Below, in pieces: positions 1 to 8,460 of a stretch of 64,000 nt of DNA. The stretch comes from Leptolyngbya iicbica LK (lineage in GTDB: Bacteria > Cyanobacteriota > Cyanobacteriia > Phormidesmidales > Phormidesmidaceae). A model generated the notes under the pieces. It was not told where the DNA came from. It did no database searches and was given only the letters and a program-made list of their open reading frames with translations. The translations under genes were made by a program, and so were the position numbers. The stretch is from contig NZ_QVFV01000001.1 of the NCBI RefSeq assembly GCF_004212215.1, positions 1,002,814 through 1,066,813 of the forward strand. Reading direction: 5' to 3'. Each line of letters begins with the position of its first letter. Position 1 is the first letter of the stretch.

Positions 1-669
1 ATAGTAGAGCGAGAGGCAGGCTCCGCCAATGCCCGCGAGAAAGCTGCCCGCCACGATGCTGAGAAATCGCACTTTAAAGATGGAAATGCCCATGGCGCGG
101 GCCGCTTCAGGACTATCACCAACGGCGCGAATGTAGAGGCCCCAGCGGGTGGCACGAAAGAACCACTGCATGAGGGGCGCGATCGCCACCCCGATCAAAA
201 ATAAGGGACTGACCTTTAATGCTGACTGTACAGCCGGATTACTACTCCATGCGCCTAGCTGGAACGTAAACAGCTGAGGAGCTTGAGGTTGAATAAACGG
301 TTTACCCAAAAAGAAGGCCAAGCCGCTGCCGAAGATAATCATGGCAATGCCGACGGCGACATCATTGACGCGCGGCTGCTGCGCGAGCCAACCGTGAATG
401 GAACCGAGAAACATTCCCGCCACGCCAGCAGCTAACACTCCCAGCCACGGGGCCCAAAATTCGCCCACAGCCCCTTGCGTCAAATAGGAAACCCCGTAGG
501 CACTCATCGCCCCCATCAGCAGGGTGCCTTCGAGACCGAGGTTGATTTTGCCGCTCTTTTCGGTCAGGCATTCTCCCAAGCTTACGAAGAGAAAGGGGGC
601 GCTGCCGCGCAGGGTGCCCGCCAATATGCCCAGGGGTACGCCCCACCAGCCGAGTGCTTCAGTTGCCAT
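1..669 (-). CDS. ABC transporter permease, NupQ/YufQ type (partial, cut by left edge)
   Basis: This is one membrane subunit of a BMP-type (nucleoside or purine-like) ABC importer. The 223 visible residues form an open frame from an ATG at 669 to the window edge, so the C-terminus is missing. The protein is very hydrophobic, with about five to six membrane segments. It carries the family motif SGKINLGLEG at residues 39-48, which in this family follows the first helices, and later an RAVGDSPEAARAMGI stretch typical of the cytoplasmic loop that contacts the ATPase. It follows the other permease gene (791-1876) by 121 bases in the same direction, so the two form the usual heterodimer. The ATPase and substrate-binding protein are not visible and may lie beyond the left edge. 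The substrate is inferred from the family only. Confidence 0.85.
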   Translation of the reverse strand, partial: MATEALGWWGVPLGILAGTLRGSAPFLFVSLGECLTEKSGKINLGLEGTLLMGAMSAYGVSYLTQGAVGEFWAPWLGVLAAGVAGMFLGSIHGWLAQQPRVNDVAVGIAMIIFGSGLAFFLGKPFIQPQAPQLFTFQLGAWSSNPAVQSALKVSPLFLIGVAIAPLMQWFFRATRWGLYIRAVGDSPEAARAMGISIFKVRFLSIVAGSFLAGIGGACLSLYY

Positions 670-790
670 GGTGTGTCCTCAAAAATGGGGAGATATCGCT
701 ACAGTGCAAATCGATGTTTTGCCGCCAATAAGATGTCAACAGGGGTAGGCAGTGGACGTTCGCAGAGACGCGCCTACCCGCAAAGCTGCC

Positions 791-1876
791 TCAAACAATG
801 GGTTTTTCTTGGAACCAAGGCAGGCGACCGTAGAGGGAATCGCTAAATAGAACGCATAAAAACACAATGCCTTGGAAAACGAGAACCGTGGCATCCGGCA
901 GGTCGTGCGATCGCTGCAAGATACCGCCACTGGCCAAAATGCCCCCCAGCAACACCGCAACTAAAATGGTCGCGAGGGGATTATGCCGCGAGACAAACGC
1001 GACCAAAATGCCCGCATAGCCGTAGTTAGAAACCAGCGATTCATTGATGCGCTTTTGCACAGCAGCGACTTCGATCATGCCTGCCAGTCCAGCGCAGGAG
1101 CCGCCTAAAAAGCACACAGCCAGGGTCAACTTGCCGACCGGCAGGCCCGCAATTCGCGCGGCTCGCAAGTTACCGCCCGCAGTTCTGGCGGCAAAGCCAA
1201 AGGTCGTACGCTGAATTAGCACATAGGCTAAAACACAAGCAATCAACCCATAAATCAGACCATAGTGAATACGACTACCAGGGATCGTACCCATCCAAAG
1301 CACTTCATTCAGCTCTGCCGACGACGGCTTGGTAACAAATTCGGCATCGCGCATCGGCCCTTCGACTAAATGATTCATGAGGGCGATCGCAATGTAGTTC
1401 AGCAGCAAACTACTAATGGTTTCATTCACCCCGCGGTAGTGCCGCAGGGCTCCGGCCAACATAATCCAGACACCACCGCCGACAATGGCCGCGATCGCCA
1501 TCGTCATTTGCCCCATTAGTGGCGGCAGCGCAGCGCCCACACTCAGGCCCATCGCCACGGCACAGAGCCCACCAATGACTAAAGCCCCTTCGTTGCCAAT
1601 AATGACTAGCCCGAGGCGCGCTGGCAACGCTGTGCAGAGCGCCGTCAGCATCAGGGGCGAAGCGCGAATCAGCGTATTTTGCCAGGCACTCCAACTGCCA
1701 AATGCCGCTTTATAAATGGAGGCGTAAACCGCCAACGGATTGGCCCCAGCTAAGGCGCAAAAAATGCCAAAAATCAAAAGCGCTGTCACTAATGCCGCGA
1801 TCGGCAAAAGGATGGCCTCTAGGGGCCGTCGCCAGCGATACAGCCAGCTGGGAGCAACAGGGAAGGCAAGCGTCAT
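791..1876 (-). CDS. ABC transporter permease, NupP/YufP type
   Basis: This is the first membrane subunit of a BMP-type ABC importer, a family that includes the NupPQ nucleoside permeases. The 361-residue protein has a short cytoplasmic N-terminus, then about nine to ten hydrophobic segments. The family motif GNEGALVIGG is at residues 94-103, and an RTAGGNLRAARIAGL stretch corresponds to the ATPase-contact loop. The ATG at 1876 is preceded by a long leader with two hairpins (see 1877-2272), so expression may be controlled in the leader. It is likely co-transcribed with the downstream permease at 1-669. The substrate in cyanobacteria is not known from sequence; purine nucleosides are the best family-based guess. 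Confidence 0.88.
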   Translation of the reverse strand: MTLAFPVAPSWLYRWRRPLEAILLPIAALVTALLIFGIFCALAGANPLAVYASIYKAAFGSWSAWQNTLIRASPLMLTALCTALPARLGLVIIGNEGALVIGGLCAVAMGLSVGAALPPLMGQMTMAIAAIVGGGVWIMLAGALRHYRGVNETISSLLLNYIAIALMNHLVEGPMRDAEFVTKPSSAELNEVLWMGTIPGSRIHYGLIYGLIACVLAYVLIQRTTFGFAARTAGGNLRAARIAGLPVGKLTLAVCFLGGSCAGLAGMIEVAAVQKRINESLVSNYGYAGILVAFVSRHNPLATILVAVLLGGILASGGILQRSHDLPDATVLVFQGIVFLCVLFSDSLYGRLPWFQEKPIV

Positions 1877-2272
1877 AGACTCAACACCTAAAACCGCAGG
1901 GAATCACCGACATCGACACCCGTCGATTACCTCTGGCTGACTGCCTGTAGGCAGGTGACCGAAGGTTGTTAGGCATAGTCGCCTCAACTGGCAGATGGAA
2001 ACGTAGCCCGCGATACCAGAAGCCTGCACCTGCCGGTAAACTCCAGCGAACTCGCAGTTCAGTGGCGGCAGCAAAAATTCTCCCGCCAAGTATGACAGCC
2101 CATACCAGCCAGTGAGTCTACCCAGTATCCGCCTGATCTTGCCCGACGCCAGGTGGTTATCGATCAACAAAAATGCGTTTTGTAAGCATCTAAGCGATCG
2201 GTAGCGGGGAAGTGAGATGATAGGCTCTAATAAATTGTTGTGTTGAGTCTTCTGAATGAGGGGATGGAGTAG
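1877..2272. other. Divergent spacer between the ABC permease and psbU, with paired hairpins
   Basis: No convincing gene lies here. An 88-codon minus-strand frame across it has no recognisable features. Two compact hairpins lie 36-78 bases upstream of the permease start: ATCGAC-ACCC-GTCGAT at 1912-1927 and CTGCCT-GT-AGGCAG at 1941-1954. The psbU Shine-Dalgarno (GGAG, about 2266) is at the other end. The minus-strand hairpins could belong to a structured 5-prime leader of the transporter. No known riboswitch consensus fits fully. Confidence 0.5.
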
Positions 2273-2695
2273 ATGAAACGTTTGTTGGTTGGCCTGGTGC
2301 TGTCGTTAGGAATGCTGCTGGGTAGCTGGTCAGGTGTATCGGTACAGCCTGCGGCGGCAGCGTCCCTGTCTCAAGCATGGCAGTCACCCCTATTGGCCGA
2401 GGAAATTCGCAATGCAGTGGATGACAAGCTCAGTACTGAATACGGTTCTAAGCTGGATTTGAACAACGCTAACGTTCAAGCTTTTGTGAAATACAAGGGA
2501 ATGTATCCCACGATCGCCGGTAAAGTGCTCAAATACGCGCCTTACGACAGCGTTGAAGAAGTTTTAGAAATTCCCAATTTGAGCGATCGCGAGATTGACA
2601 TCATTAAGTCGCACTTGGATGAATTTGCGGTAACTCCCCCCGACCCCGCCCTGGTTGAAGGCGCTGATCGGTTTAACAATGGCGTTTACCGATAA
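2273..2695 (+). CDS. psbU: Photosystem II 12 kDa extrinsic protein PsbU
   Basis: PsbU is a lumenal extrinsic subunit of cyanobacterial photosystem II that stabilises the oxygen-evolving Mn cluster with PsbO and PsbV. The 140-residue precursor has a classic signal peptide (K-R then a hydrophobic run, ending near the AAAA at residues 27-30). The mature part carries the LDLNNANVQAF and GMYPTIAGK stretches followed by the tandem helix-hairpin-helix-like fold typical of PsbU. The ATG at 2273 is preceded by GGAGTAG, a good ribosome site. The gene appears monocistronic, as a strong terminator follows at 2768-2808. Confidence 0.96.
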   Translation: MKRLLVGLVLSLGMLLGSWSGVSVQPAAAASLSQAWQSPLLAEEIRNAVDDKLSTEYGSKLDLNNANVQAFVKYKGMYPTIAGKVLKYAPYDSVEEVLEIPNLSDREIDIIKSHLDEFAVTPPDPALVEGADRFNNGVYR

Positions 2696-2767
2696 ATCGT
2701 CTAAGTCGTCACCGCATTAGAGCTCAGCGGCTTTACCGCTGAATCTGAGACAATTTTTGAGTTTCAC

Positions 2768-2808
2768 AAAAAATCGACAGAGGCCATCAAGTCTTTGTCG
2801 ATTTTTTT
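2768..2808 (+). terminator. Rho-independent terminator of psbU
   Basis: AAAAAATCGACA (2768-2779) pairs with TGTCGATTTTTTT (2796-2808), leaving a 16-base loop. The descending arm ends in seven T residues on the plus strand. It lies 72 bases after the psbU stop and before nadB. Confidence 0.85.
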
Positions 2809-2941
2809 ATGGACAGGCTAGGGGGGCGATCGCCTTCAACCACACCGTGCTAAACGGACTGCCATTGACGGGCATCGTTTCCGTTCATAGATTCGACTAA
2901 AATGCTCAGAACCCCAGTCTGCGTCTGTCGAGGAAAAAGCT

Positions 2942-4630
2942 TTGCCAGTCCCCACCTTCGATGTTTTGGTCATTGGCAGCGGTGCCGCTGGCCTATACGC
3001 AGCGCTCTGTCTACCGTCAGACTATCAGGTTGGGCTCATCACCAAAGATGTGTTGAGTCAATCAGCGAGTGATTGGGCACAAGGGGGCATTGCCGCCGCC
3101 ATCACGACTGAAGATTCTCCCCGCTTACATTTTGCCGATACCTTGCAAGCGGGCGCAGGACTCTGTGATCCCGCCGCCGTCGATCTGCTCGTTCAGCAAG
3201 GGGCCGACTGCATCAATTCCCTAGTCGAGTTTGGCGTTCCCTTCGATCGCACAGAAGGGCAGTTGGCCTTAACCTTAGAGGCCGCCCATTCGCGCAAACG
3301 GGTCTTGCATGCCGCTGATGCCACCGGGCGAGCCGTCGTCAGTACCCTTGCCCATACTGTCCGGCAACGGCCTAACATTGCAGTGTTTGAGCACACCCTA
3401 GTGTTAGAGCTTTGGTGCCAGGCCAATCGCTGTCAGGGGGCGATCGTGGCCGACCAAGACACCTTAGCCTGCTGGCCAGCCCCAGCGATCGTCCTGGCGA
3501 CTGGTGGCGGCGGTCAAGTGTTTGCCCAAACCACCAATCCCCCTGCCAGCACCGGAGATGGCGTGGCGATGGCCTGGCGAGCGGGCGCTCAACTGCGAGA
3601 TTTAGAATTCTTCCAGTTTCATCCGACAGCGTTAAAAATTGCCGGTGCCCCGCGATTTCTAATCAGCGAAGCCGTGCGAGGCGAGGGAGCCCACCTGATT
3701 GATGCCAACGGCCATCGATTTGCGTTTGACTACCATCCTCAGGGCGAATTAGCCCCCCGTGATGTGGTTAGCCGCGCGATCTACCAGCACTTAACCCAGC
3801 AGTCCGGCTCTAGCAGTGATGACTGCGTCTGGCTCGATTTGAGTCCGATCGCGCCTGAACGGATTCGATATCGGTTTCCCAACATCATCAAGGTTTGCCA
3901 AAAGTGGGGCATCGACCCTTATCAACAGCCAATCCCAGTATCTCCTGCCGCCCATTATTGGATGGGAGGCATCACCACCGACCGTCACAGCAGTTCGACC
4001 ATTCCCGGCCTTTATGCGGTCGGAGAAGCCGCGAGCACTGGCGTCCATGGCGCCAATCGGTTGGCTAGCAATTCTTTGCTGGAATGCTTAGTCTACGGTC
4101 GCCAGCTTCAGCATTTGCAACTCAGCCAGCCCCCCCATGATGTTCCCATTGCCCATCAGCAGGCGGCCCTGACCGTTCACCTCCCCCCAATGGAAGTCCA
4201 GACGTTACACCAAATTCGGGACGAATTGCCAGAGTGGGTATGGCACGGCGCTGGTATTAGCCGCGATGGGCAGACGCTCACCACCGCCAGTCAAGCGATC
4301 GCCCGCCTGCAGTCTACTTTCGACGGCTTATCCATGACGCAACAGCTGTTGACTTGCCTGCAAACATCGCAGGGTGATATCTCGCAGGTGGATCCCCAAG
4401 ACCTGAGACTCTGGAGCGAGACCCGCAACTTGCTCAACCTGGCTCACTTGATTGTGACCAGTGCGGCCTTTCGGACGGAAAGCCGAGGCGGTCACTATCG
4501 CACCGACTTTCCAGAAACCAGTGCCGATTGGCAAGTCCATACCCTTGTGCAGGGCGATCGCTGGGAGCGCTCCGCCCCTCCCCAGCAATCAACGTCAACA
4601 CCGCCAGCACCGCACGATGGCTCTTCTTGA
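2942..4630 (+). CDS. nadB: L-aspartate oxidase
   Basis: NadB is an FAD enzyme that oxidises L-aspartate to iminoaspartate, the first step of bacterial de novo NAD synthesis, feeding NadA. The 562-residue length is normal. The N-terminus has the FAD dinucleotide-binding motif GSGAAG at residues 12-17. SQSASDWAQGGIAAA and the later GVHGANRLASNSLLE stretch are signatures of the succinate dehydrogenase/aspartate oxidase family. The reading frame begins with TTG at 2942, and the FAD strand starts only five residues later, so little room exists for a later start. It is convergent with sasA, with only 12 bases between the stops. No nadA or nadC is adjacent. Confidence 0.95.
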   Translation: MPVPTFDVLVIGSGAAGLYAALCLPSDYQVGLITKDVLSQSASDWAQGGIAAAITTEDSPRLHFADTLQAGAGLCDPAAVDLLVQQGADCINSLVEFGVPFDRTEGQLALTLEAAHSRKRVLHAADATGRAVVSTLAHTVRQRPNIAVFEHTLVLELWCQANRCQGAIVADQDTLACWPAPAIVLATGGGGQVFAQTTNPPASTGDGVAMAWRAGAQLRDLEFFQFHPTALKIAGAPRFLISEAVRGEGAHLIDANGHRFAFDYHPQGELAPRDVVSRAIYQHLTQQSGSSSDDCVWLDLSPIAPERIRYRFPNIIKVCQKWGIDPYQQPIPVSPAAHYWMGGITTDRHSSSTIPGLYAVGEAASTGVHGANRLASNSLLECLVYGRQLQHLQLSQPPHDVPIAHQQAALTVHLPPMEVQTLHQIRDELPEWVWHGAGISRDGQTLTTASQAIARLQSTFDGLSMTQQLLTCLQTSQGDISQVDPQDLRLWSETRNLLNLAHLIVTSAAFRTESRGGHYRTDFPETSADWQVHTLVQGDRWERSAPPQQSTSTPPAPHDGSS

Positions 4631-4642
4631 TGACCAGAGCAC

Positions 4643-5824
4643 TTACGCGGCGCGGAAGACGGGCAGCGTAAAATAAAACTCGCTCCCCTCGTTGGGCACC
4701 GACTCGGCCCAAATTTGCCCATAGTGCGCCCGAATAATGCGGCGACACAAAGCTAAACCGATGCCGTAGCCATCTTGCGCTTCATCCCGCTCTAAGCGAA
4801 ACCGATCCTCGAATATCGATTCCTGCATCGCAGCAGGAATCCCAGGGCCTGTATCTTTAATGCACACCTGGATTTTTTGCGTTGTCCGATGGAGCGCCGA
4901 AACCGATAACCCGCCCTCTTTGGGGGTGTATTTAATCGCGTTATCCAGCAAGTTCGACAACACGCGCTGAATTTGGCCCGCATCGACATACACCAAGGGC
5001 AAGTCTTGCGGAATATCAACGTCAATTTTTTGTGACTTCACCTCAGACTTATTGCGCATGGAAGCTAACGTCTCCATGACTAACCGCTCCAACGAGACGG
5101 CTTGCGGCTGAATCTGCAACTCTGCTGAGGCTCCTTTGGCCGTTTGCAAAATGTCAGAAATCATCCGATCCATGGCCCAGATTTGAGTCTTCGCATGACG
5201 CAGCAGTTGGGCTGTCAATTTTGGTGATAGCGATTGCCGATTATTTTCTGGTGGGTTGCCATATCCCAGTTCTAAGGTTTCCACTGCGATCGATGCCGCC
5301 GTCAGAGGATTGCGCAGATCATGGGCCAGCATCGCCACAATACGGTTCTTGAACTGTAGCTGTGCTTCCAGATCTTCCTTTTCTTGCTTGAGCTGAAACA
5401 GCTCATCCGAAAGCTTCATGATTTCGACCGAGTGGGCTAAATCATCGTCAAATAGCACCGACGCCTGCCCATCAGACTCACTAGGTAGAACGGGCTCAGC
5501 GGCCTGCTGAGCCTCGGCTTCTTTGCGCCAATGGGGCCACCACTGATCGAGTTGAGCCAGAATGTTTGTTCCAGAAATGACTTGTTGCTTGCCAGGAGAA
5601 AACTTAACTAAAGACGGCGTTGCAATCAACCGGAAATGCTCGACCAAATACGGCTGTTCGCTAACGTCCACTACCTCCAAAGAAAAGGCCTCATCGTAAT
5701 CCAACTCTTTGAGATGCTTGCGCAGCTGTTGCACATGCTCACCCGAGCTGGGACGCTTATCAATAAATAGTAGAAGTTTGATAGAAATTCGATCAGGCTC
5801 GAATTCATCAGTGAGATGGTTCAT
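4643..5824 (-). CDS. sasA: Adaptive-response sensory histidine kinase SasA
   Basis: SasA is the KaiC-interacting kinase of the cyanobacterial clock output pathway and phosphorylates RpaA. From the ATG at 5824 the protein is 393 residues, close to the 387 of Synechococcus elongatus. Domains in order: a thioredoxin-like KaiB-type sensor (about 14-100, with DVSEQPYLVEHFRLIATPSL), a charged coiled-coil linker (about 130-160), a HisKA domain with His168 in AMLAHDLRNP, and a HATPase with a DNAIKYTP N-box, DTGPGIP and GYGIGLALC. The frame stays open upstream to 5908, but those 28 residues are absent from the family, so the inner ATG is preferred. The kai genes and rpaA are not in this window. Confidence 0.94.
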   Translation of the reverse strand: MNHLTDEFEPDRISIKLLLFIDKRPSSGEHVQQLRKHLKELDYDEAFSLEVVDVSEQPYLVEHFRLIATPSLVKFSPGKQQVISGTNILAQLDQWWPHWRKEAEAQQAAEPVLPSESDGQASVLFDDDLAHSVEIMKLSDELFQLKQEKEDLEAQLQFKNRIVAMLAHDLRNPLTAASIAVETLELGYGNPPENNRQSLSPKLTAQLLRHAKTQIWAMDRMISDILQTAKGASAELQIQPQAVSLERLVMETLASMRNKSEVKSQKIDVDIPQDLPLVYVDAGQIQRVLSNLLDNAIKYTPKEGGLSVSALHRTTQKIQVCIKDTGPGIPAAMQESIFEDRFRLERDEAQDGYGIGLALCRRIIRAHYGQIWAESVPNEGSEFYFTLPVFRAA

Positions 5825-6285
5825 CTCGTCATTTAAAGTCAATTTAAACAGGAATAAGGTACGTATAGAATATCGCGAAACTGTCTTAGGCAAAGCCTTA
5901 CTGCCCATTATGAAGACAATCTTAAGCGGTGAGCCTGGGCTGGGTCAGGAAACCCACGAGCACTCTATGCACCCTGGCTGAATCTAGAAAATTGAGAAAT
6001 TCGAATAGTATGCGGCCTGACAGACATCAATGTCCCATAAGAGCGCAGTCTCCTAGCCGCCTCCAGACTGCCACACAAGCGCTGAACATCTCCTGCGATA
6101 GCTCCCTTTGACCATTTTGGCTAGATCTGACCTGTTCGCTGCCAACTGTCCCAACACACCTGAAACATCCGTCAATCAGCGAGCGATCGCCCCTGCCCAT
6201 CATTATCCAATTCATCAGAAAAAATGATTGCGGTTGTCGTTACCCACTACCCCGCCTAGGATGGCAAAAAGTACCTCTGGTTTTT
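5825..6285. other. Divergent spacer between sasA and the radical SAM gene
   Basis: This 461-base spacer holds the 5-prime regions of two divergent genes. Short frames in it have no recognisable features. One HIP1-type site (GAGCGATCGCCCC) lies near 6181-6193. No clear promoter, hairpin or RNA gene was seen. Confidence 0.5.
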
Positions 6286-7878
6286 ATGAACATCCTGCTG
6301 GTATATCCGCGCTTTCCTCAAAGCTTTTGGTCCTTTGATAAAACATTAGAGCTAGTTAACTTTAAGGCTCAACTGCCGCCCCTAGGATTGATTACTGTAG
6401 CCGGCATCTTGCCGCAGTCATGGGGTTACAAATTAGTCGATCGCAACGTTCGGCCCGTCACAGAAGCGGAATGGCAATGGGCTGACATCGTGATCATTTC
6501 TGCCATGATTGTCCAAAAGCCAGACTTTTTGGCCAGCATTCAAGAAGCCAAAGCCCACGACAAATTAGTTGCGGTGGGCGGCCCTTACCCCACTGCCTTG
6601 CCTCACGAAATTGAATCTTCTGGAGCCGATTTTGCCATTTTGGATGAAGGCGAAATCACCCTGCCCCTGTTTGTTGAAGCAATTGCGCGGGGCGATCGCA
6701 GCGGCACCTTCCGGTCTAACGGCGAAAAACCCGCCGTCACTGATACACCGATTCCCCGCTACGACCTACTGGAACTCGACGCCTACGCCGAGATGTCGAT
6801 TCAATTTTCGCGAGGCTGCCCTTTCCAATGCGAATTTTGCGACATTATCGTCCTCTACGGTCGCAAACCCCGGACCAAAGAACCTGAGCAACTGCTCGCC
6901 GAGCTGCAATGTCTCTACGATTTAGGCTGGCGACGCAGCATCTTTATGGTGGATGACAATTTCATCGGCAACAAACGCAACGTCAAGCGTCTATTGCAAG
7001 CGATGAAACCTTGGATGGCGGAACGCAACTATCCCTTCTCTTTTGCCACGGAAGCTTCCGTCGATTTGGCCCAAGATCTAGAACTAATGCAAATGATGGT
7101 GGACTGCAACTTTGGCACCGTTTTCCTCGGCATCGAAACCCCGGATGACGATAGCCTTAACCTCACCCGAAAATTTCAAAACTTGCGCGATCCCCTGGTG
7201 GACTCGGTACAAGCGATCGCCCACGCAGGTCTACGGGTCATGGCGGGCTTCATTATCGGATTTGACGGCGAAAAAAGTGGCGCAGGCCGACGGGTCACTC
7301 AATTTGTGGAAGAGACCGCCATTCCCACCGCCATGTTCAGCATGCTCCAAGCCTTACCCGATACGGCCCTATGGCATCGGTTAGCAAAAGAAGGACGCCT
7401 GCTCGGCCAAAGTGCCGATGCTAATCAGGTCACCCTGATGAATTTTGTACCAACCCGCCCGATTGAAGAAATTGCGACTGAATATATCGAAGCCTTTTGG
7501 CAACTTTACGATCCCCTGGTGGTGCTCAATCGGACTTATCGCCACTTCTTGATGCTCGGCGAAGGCCAAAAACAAGCCTATGAAGGCCGTAATCAGTCAG
7601 CGGGTAGCCCCGACATTAACTGGATTATTATTCGCGCCTTTCTAATCATCTGTTGGCGACAGGGCTTCTTGCGCAAAACCCGTTGGCGGTTTTGGGGCAA
7701 TCTCATCGTCATGCTGTGGCGTTATCCTCACGTGGCGGCCAATTATCTCTCCGTATGTGCCCAAGCCGAGCACTTCATCGATTTTCGTGAGCGGGTCAAG
7801 GCCAATATCGAAGCGCAACTCGGAGCTTATTTGGCCTGTAAACAAGAGACCGCTCCGACCACCGCAAAAGCAGCTTGA
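6286..7878 (+). CDS. B12-binding radical SAM protein (HpnP/HpnR-like, DUF4070)
   Basis: This is a class B (cobalamin-dependent) radical SAM enzyme of 530 residues. The N-terminal 150 residues form a Rossmann-type B12-binding domain without an obvious DxHxxG motif. The radical SAM core follows, with the 4Fe-4S ligands Cys178, Cys182 and Cys185 in GCPFQCEFC. The C-terminal domain resembles DUF4070, with the FVPTRPIEEIATEYIEAFW stretch. This architecture and length match the bacterial hopanoid methylases HpnP (C-2) and HpnR (C-3), but the same architecture occurs in other lipid-modifying enzymes, so the substrate is open. The ATG at 6286 begins a typical MNILLVYPRFP start. It is divergent from sasA, and the next gene downstream is a membrane fatty acid desaturase 582 bases away. 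Confidence 0.85.
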   Translation: MNILLVYPRFPQSFWSFDKTLELVNFKAQLPPLGLITVAGILPQSWGYKLVDRNVRPVTEAEWQWADIVIISAMIVQKPDFLASIQEAKAHDKLVAVGGPYPTALPHEIESSGADFAILDEGEITLPLFVEAIARGDRSGTFRSNGEKPAVTDTPIPRYDLLELDAYAEMSIQFSRGCPFQCEFCDIIVLYGRKPRTKEPEQLLAELQCLYDLGWRRSIFMVDDNFIGNKRNVKRLLQAMKPWMAERNYPFSFATEASVDLAQDLELMQMMVDCNFGTVFLGIETPDDDSLNLTRKFQNLRDPLVDSVQAIAHAGLRVMAGFIIGFDGEKSGAGRRVTQFVEETAIPTAMFSMLQALPDTALWHRLAKEGRLLGQSADANQVTLMNFVPTRPIEEIATEYIEAFWQLYDPLVVLNRTYRHFLMLGEGQKQAYEGRNQSAGSPDINWIIIRAFLIICWRQGFLRKTRWRFWGNLIVMLWRYPHVAANYLSVCAQAEHFIDFRERVKANIEAQLGAYLACKQETAPTTAKAA

Positions 7879-7937
7879 GCCTCTCATCTATAGACGCACT
7901 GACCACAACGCTCACGCACCTCCATTCAGTTCGACCC

Positions 7938-7983
7938 CAGACCTTTGGATACGAGCGTCAAGGCGATCGCATCCAAAGGTCTG
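7938..7983 (+). terminator. Terminator-like 13-bp hairpin with a HIP1 loop
   Basis: CAGACCTTTGGAT (7938-7950) is perfectly complementary to ATCCAAAGGTCTG (7971-7983). The 20-base loop contains the octamer GCGATCGC (7963-7970). No T-run follows, so it may block or protect RNA rather than act as a canonical terminator. It starts 60 bases after the stop of the radical SAM gene. Confidence 0.55.
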
Positions 7984-8246
7984 AGAATAAGGGGCATGCC
8001 TTTGCGGAGCTAGTTCAACAATCAACTCAGCACTAAAACTTTTGACTACAAGTCAGAGCAAACAAGGCTGCAGCAACTTTGGCACAGGGTATATCGTCTA
8101 ACTTCCGGAAGCTTTCCCGTTCCCATGGAGACGAGAGGAGGGCGATCGCTCCAATGGGGTAACTTCAACACCTTTCCGACTGCGGAAAGATAGTGCTACT
8201 GTAAACTTCTGTAAATCAACTCATAAGTAGGCTGCGAATGCTCTCA

Positions 8247-8315
8247 GTTGGCAGTGCTGATGCGGTTTGCCTTCAAGCTACTGACTTTGCCGGACCTTAC
8301 GCATGTCCTGCCAAC
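8247..8315 (+). promoter_or_regulatory. Structured leader element upstream of the desaturase
   Basis: GTTGGCAG (8247-8254) pairs with CTGCCAAC (8308-8315), and inside it ATGCG (8260-8264) pairs with CGCAT (8300-8304), closing a loop of about 35 bases. The element lies 146 bases before the desaturase start. It is seen directly but its role is inferred. It could be a leader RNA, a small RNA or part of an operator. Confidence 0.4.
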
Positions 8316-8460
8316 GTCAGCAGCGTTAGTGCCCTCAGTATCGTTATCGGCATACCTAACCTGATCTTGGTGCCCCCTGAGAACCACTACTAGCGGGACC
8401 ACCGATCAAACGCTTTCCATCAACCCGTGTGAATCCCTGTTTTAAGGAAAACATTCGTTA

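Larger units (their letters stand above)
7879..8460. other. Intergenic region with two strong inverted repeats
   Basis: This 582-base spacer between the radical SAM gene and the desaturase has no credible gene. It holds a 13-bp hairpin at 7938-7983, probably the end of the upstream transcript, and a second structured element at 8247-8315 in the likely desaturase leader. The last bases before the desaturase ATG include TTTTAAGGAAAAC, giving a usable AAGGA ribosome site. Confidence 0.6.

Noticed and set aside
1960-2100. A possible cobalamin riboswitch, from a CCGCCACTG box
   Set aside because: The GGTGCC start and the GGTG-AA-CC core elements could not be found in the right order.
1904-2170. 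An 88-codon minus-strand frame upstream of the ABC permease
   Set aside because: It overlaps the hairpin-bearing leader and its product has no recognisable features.
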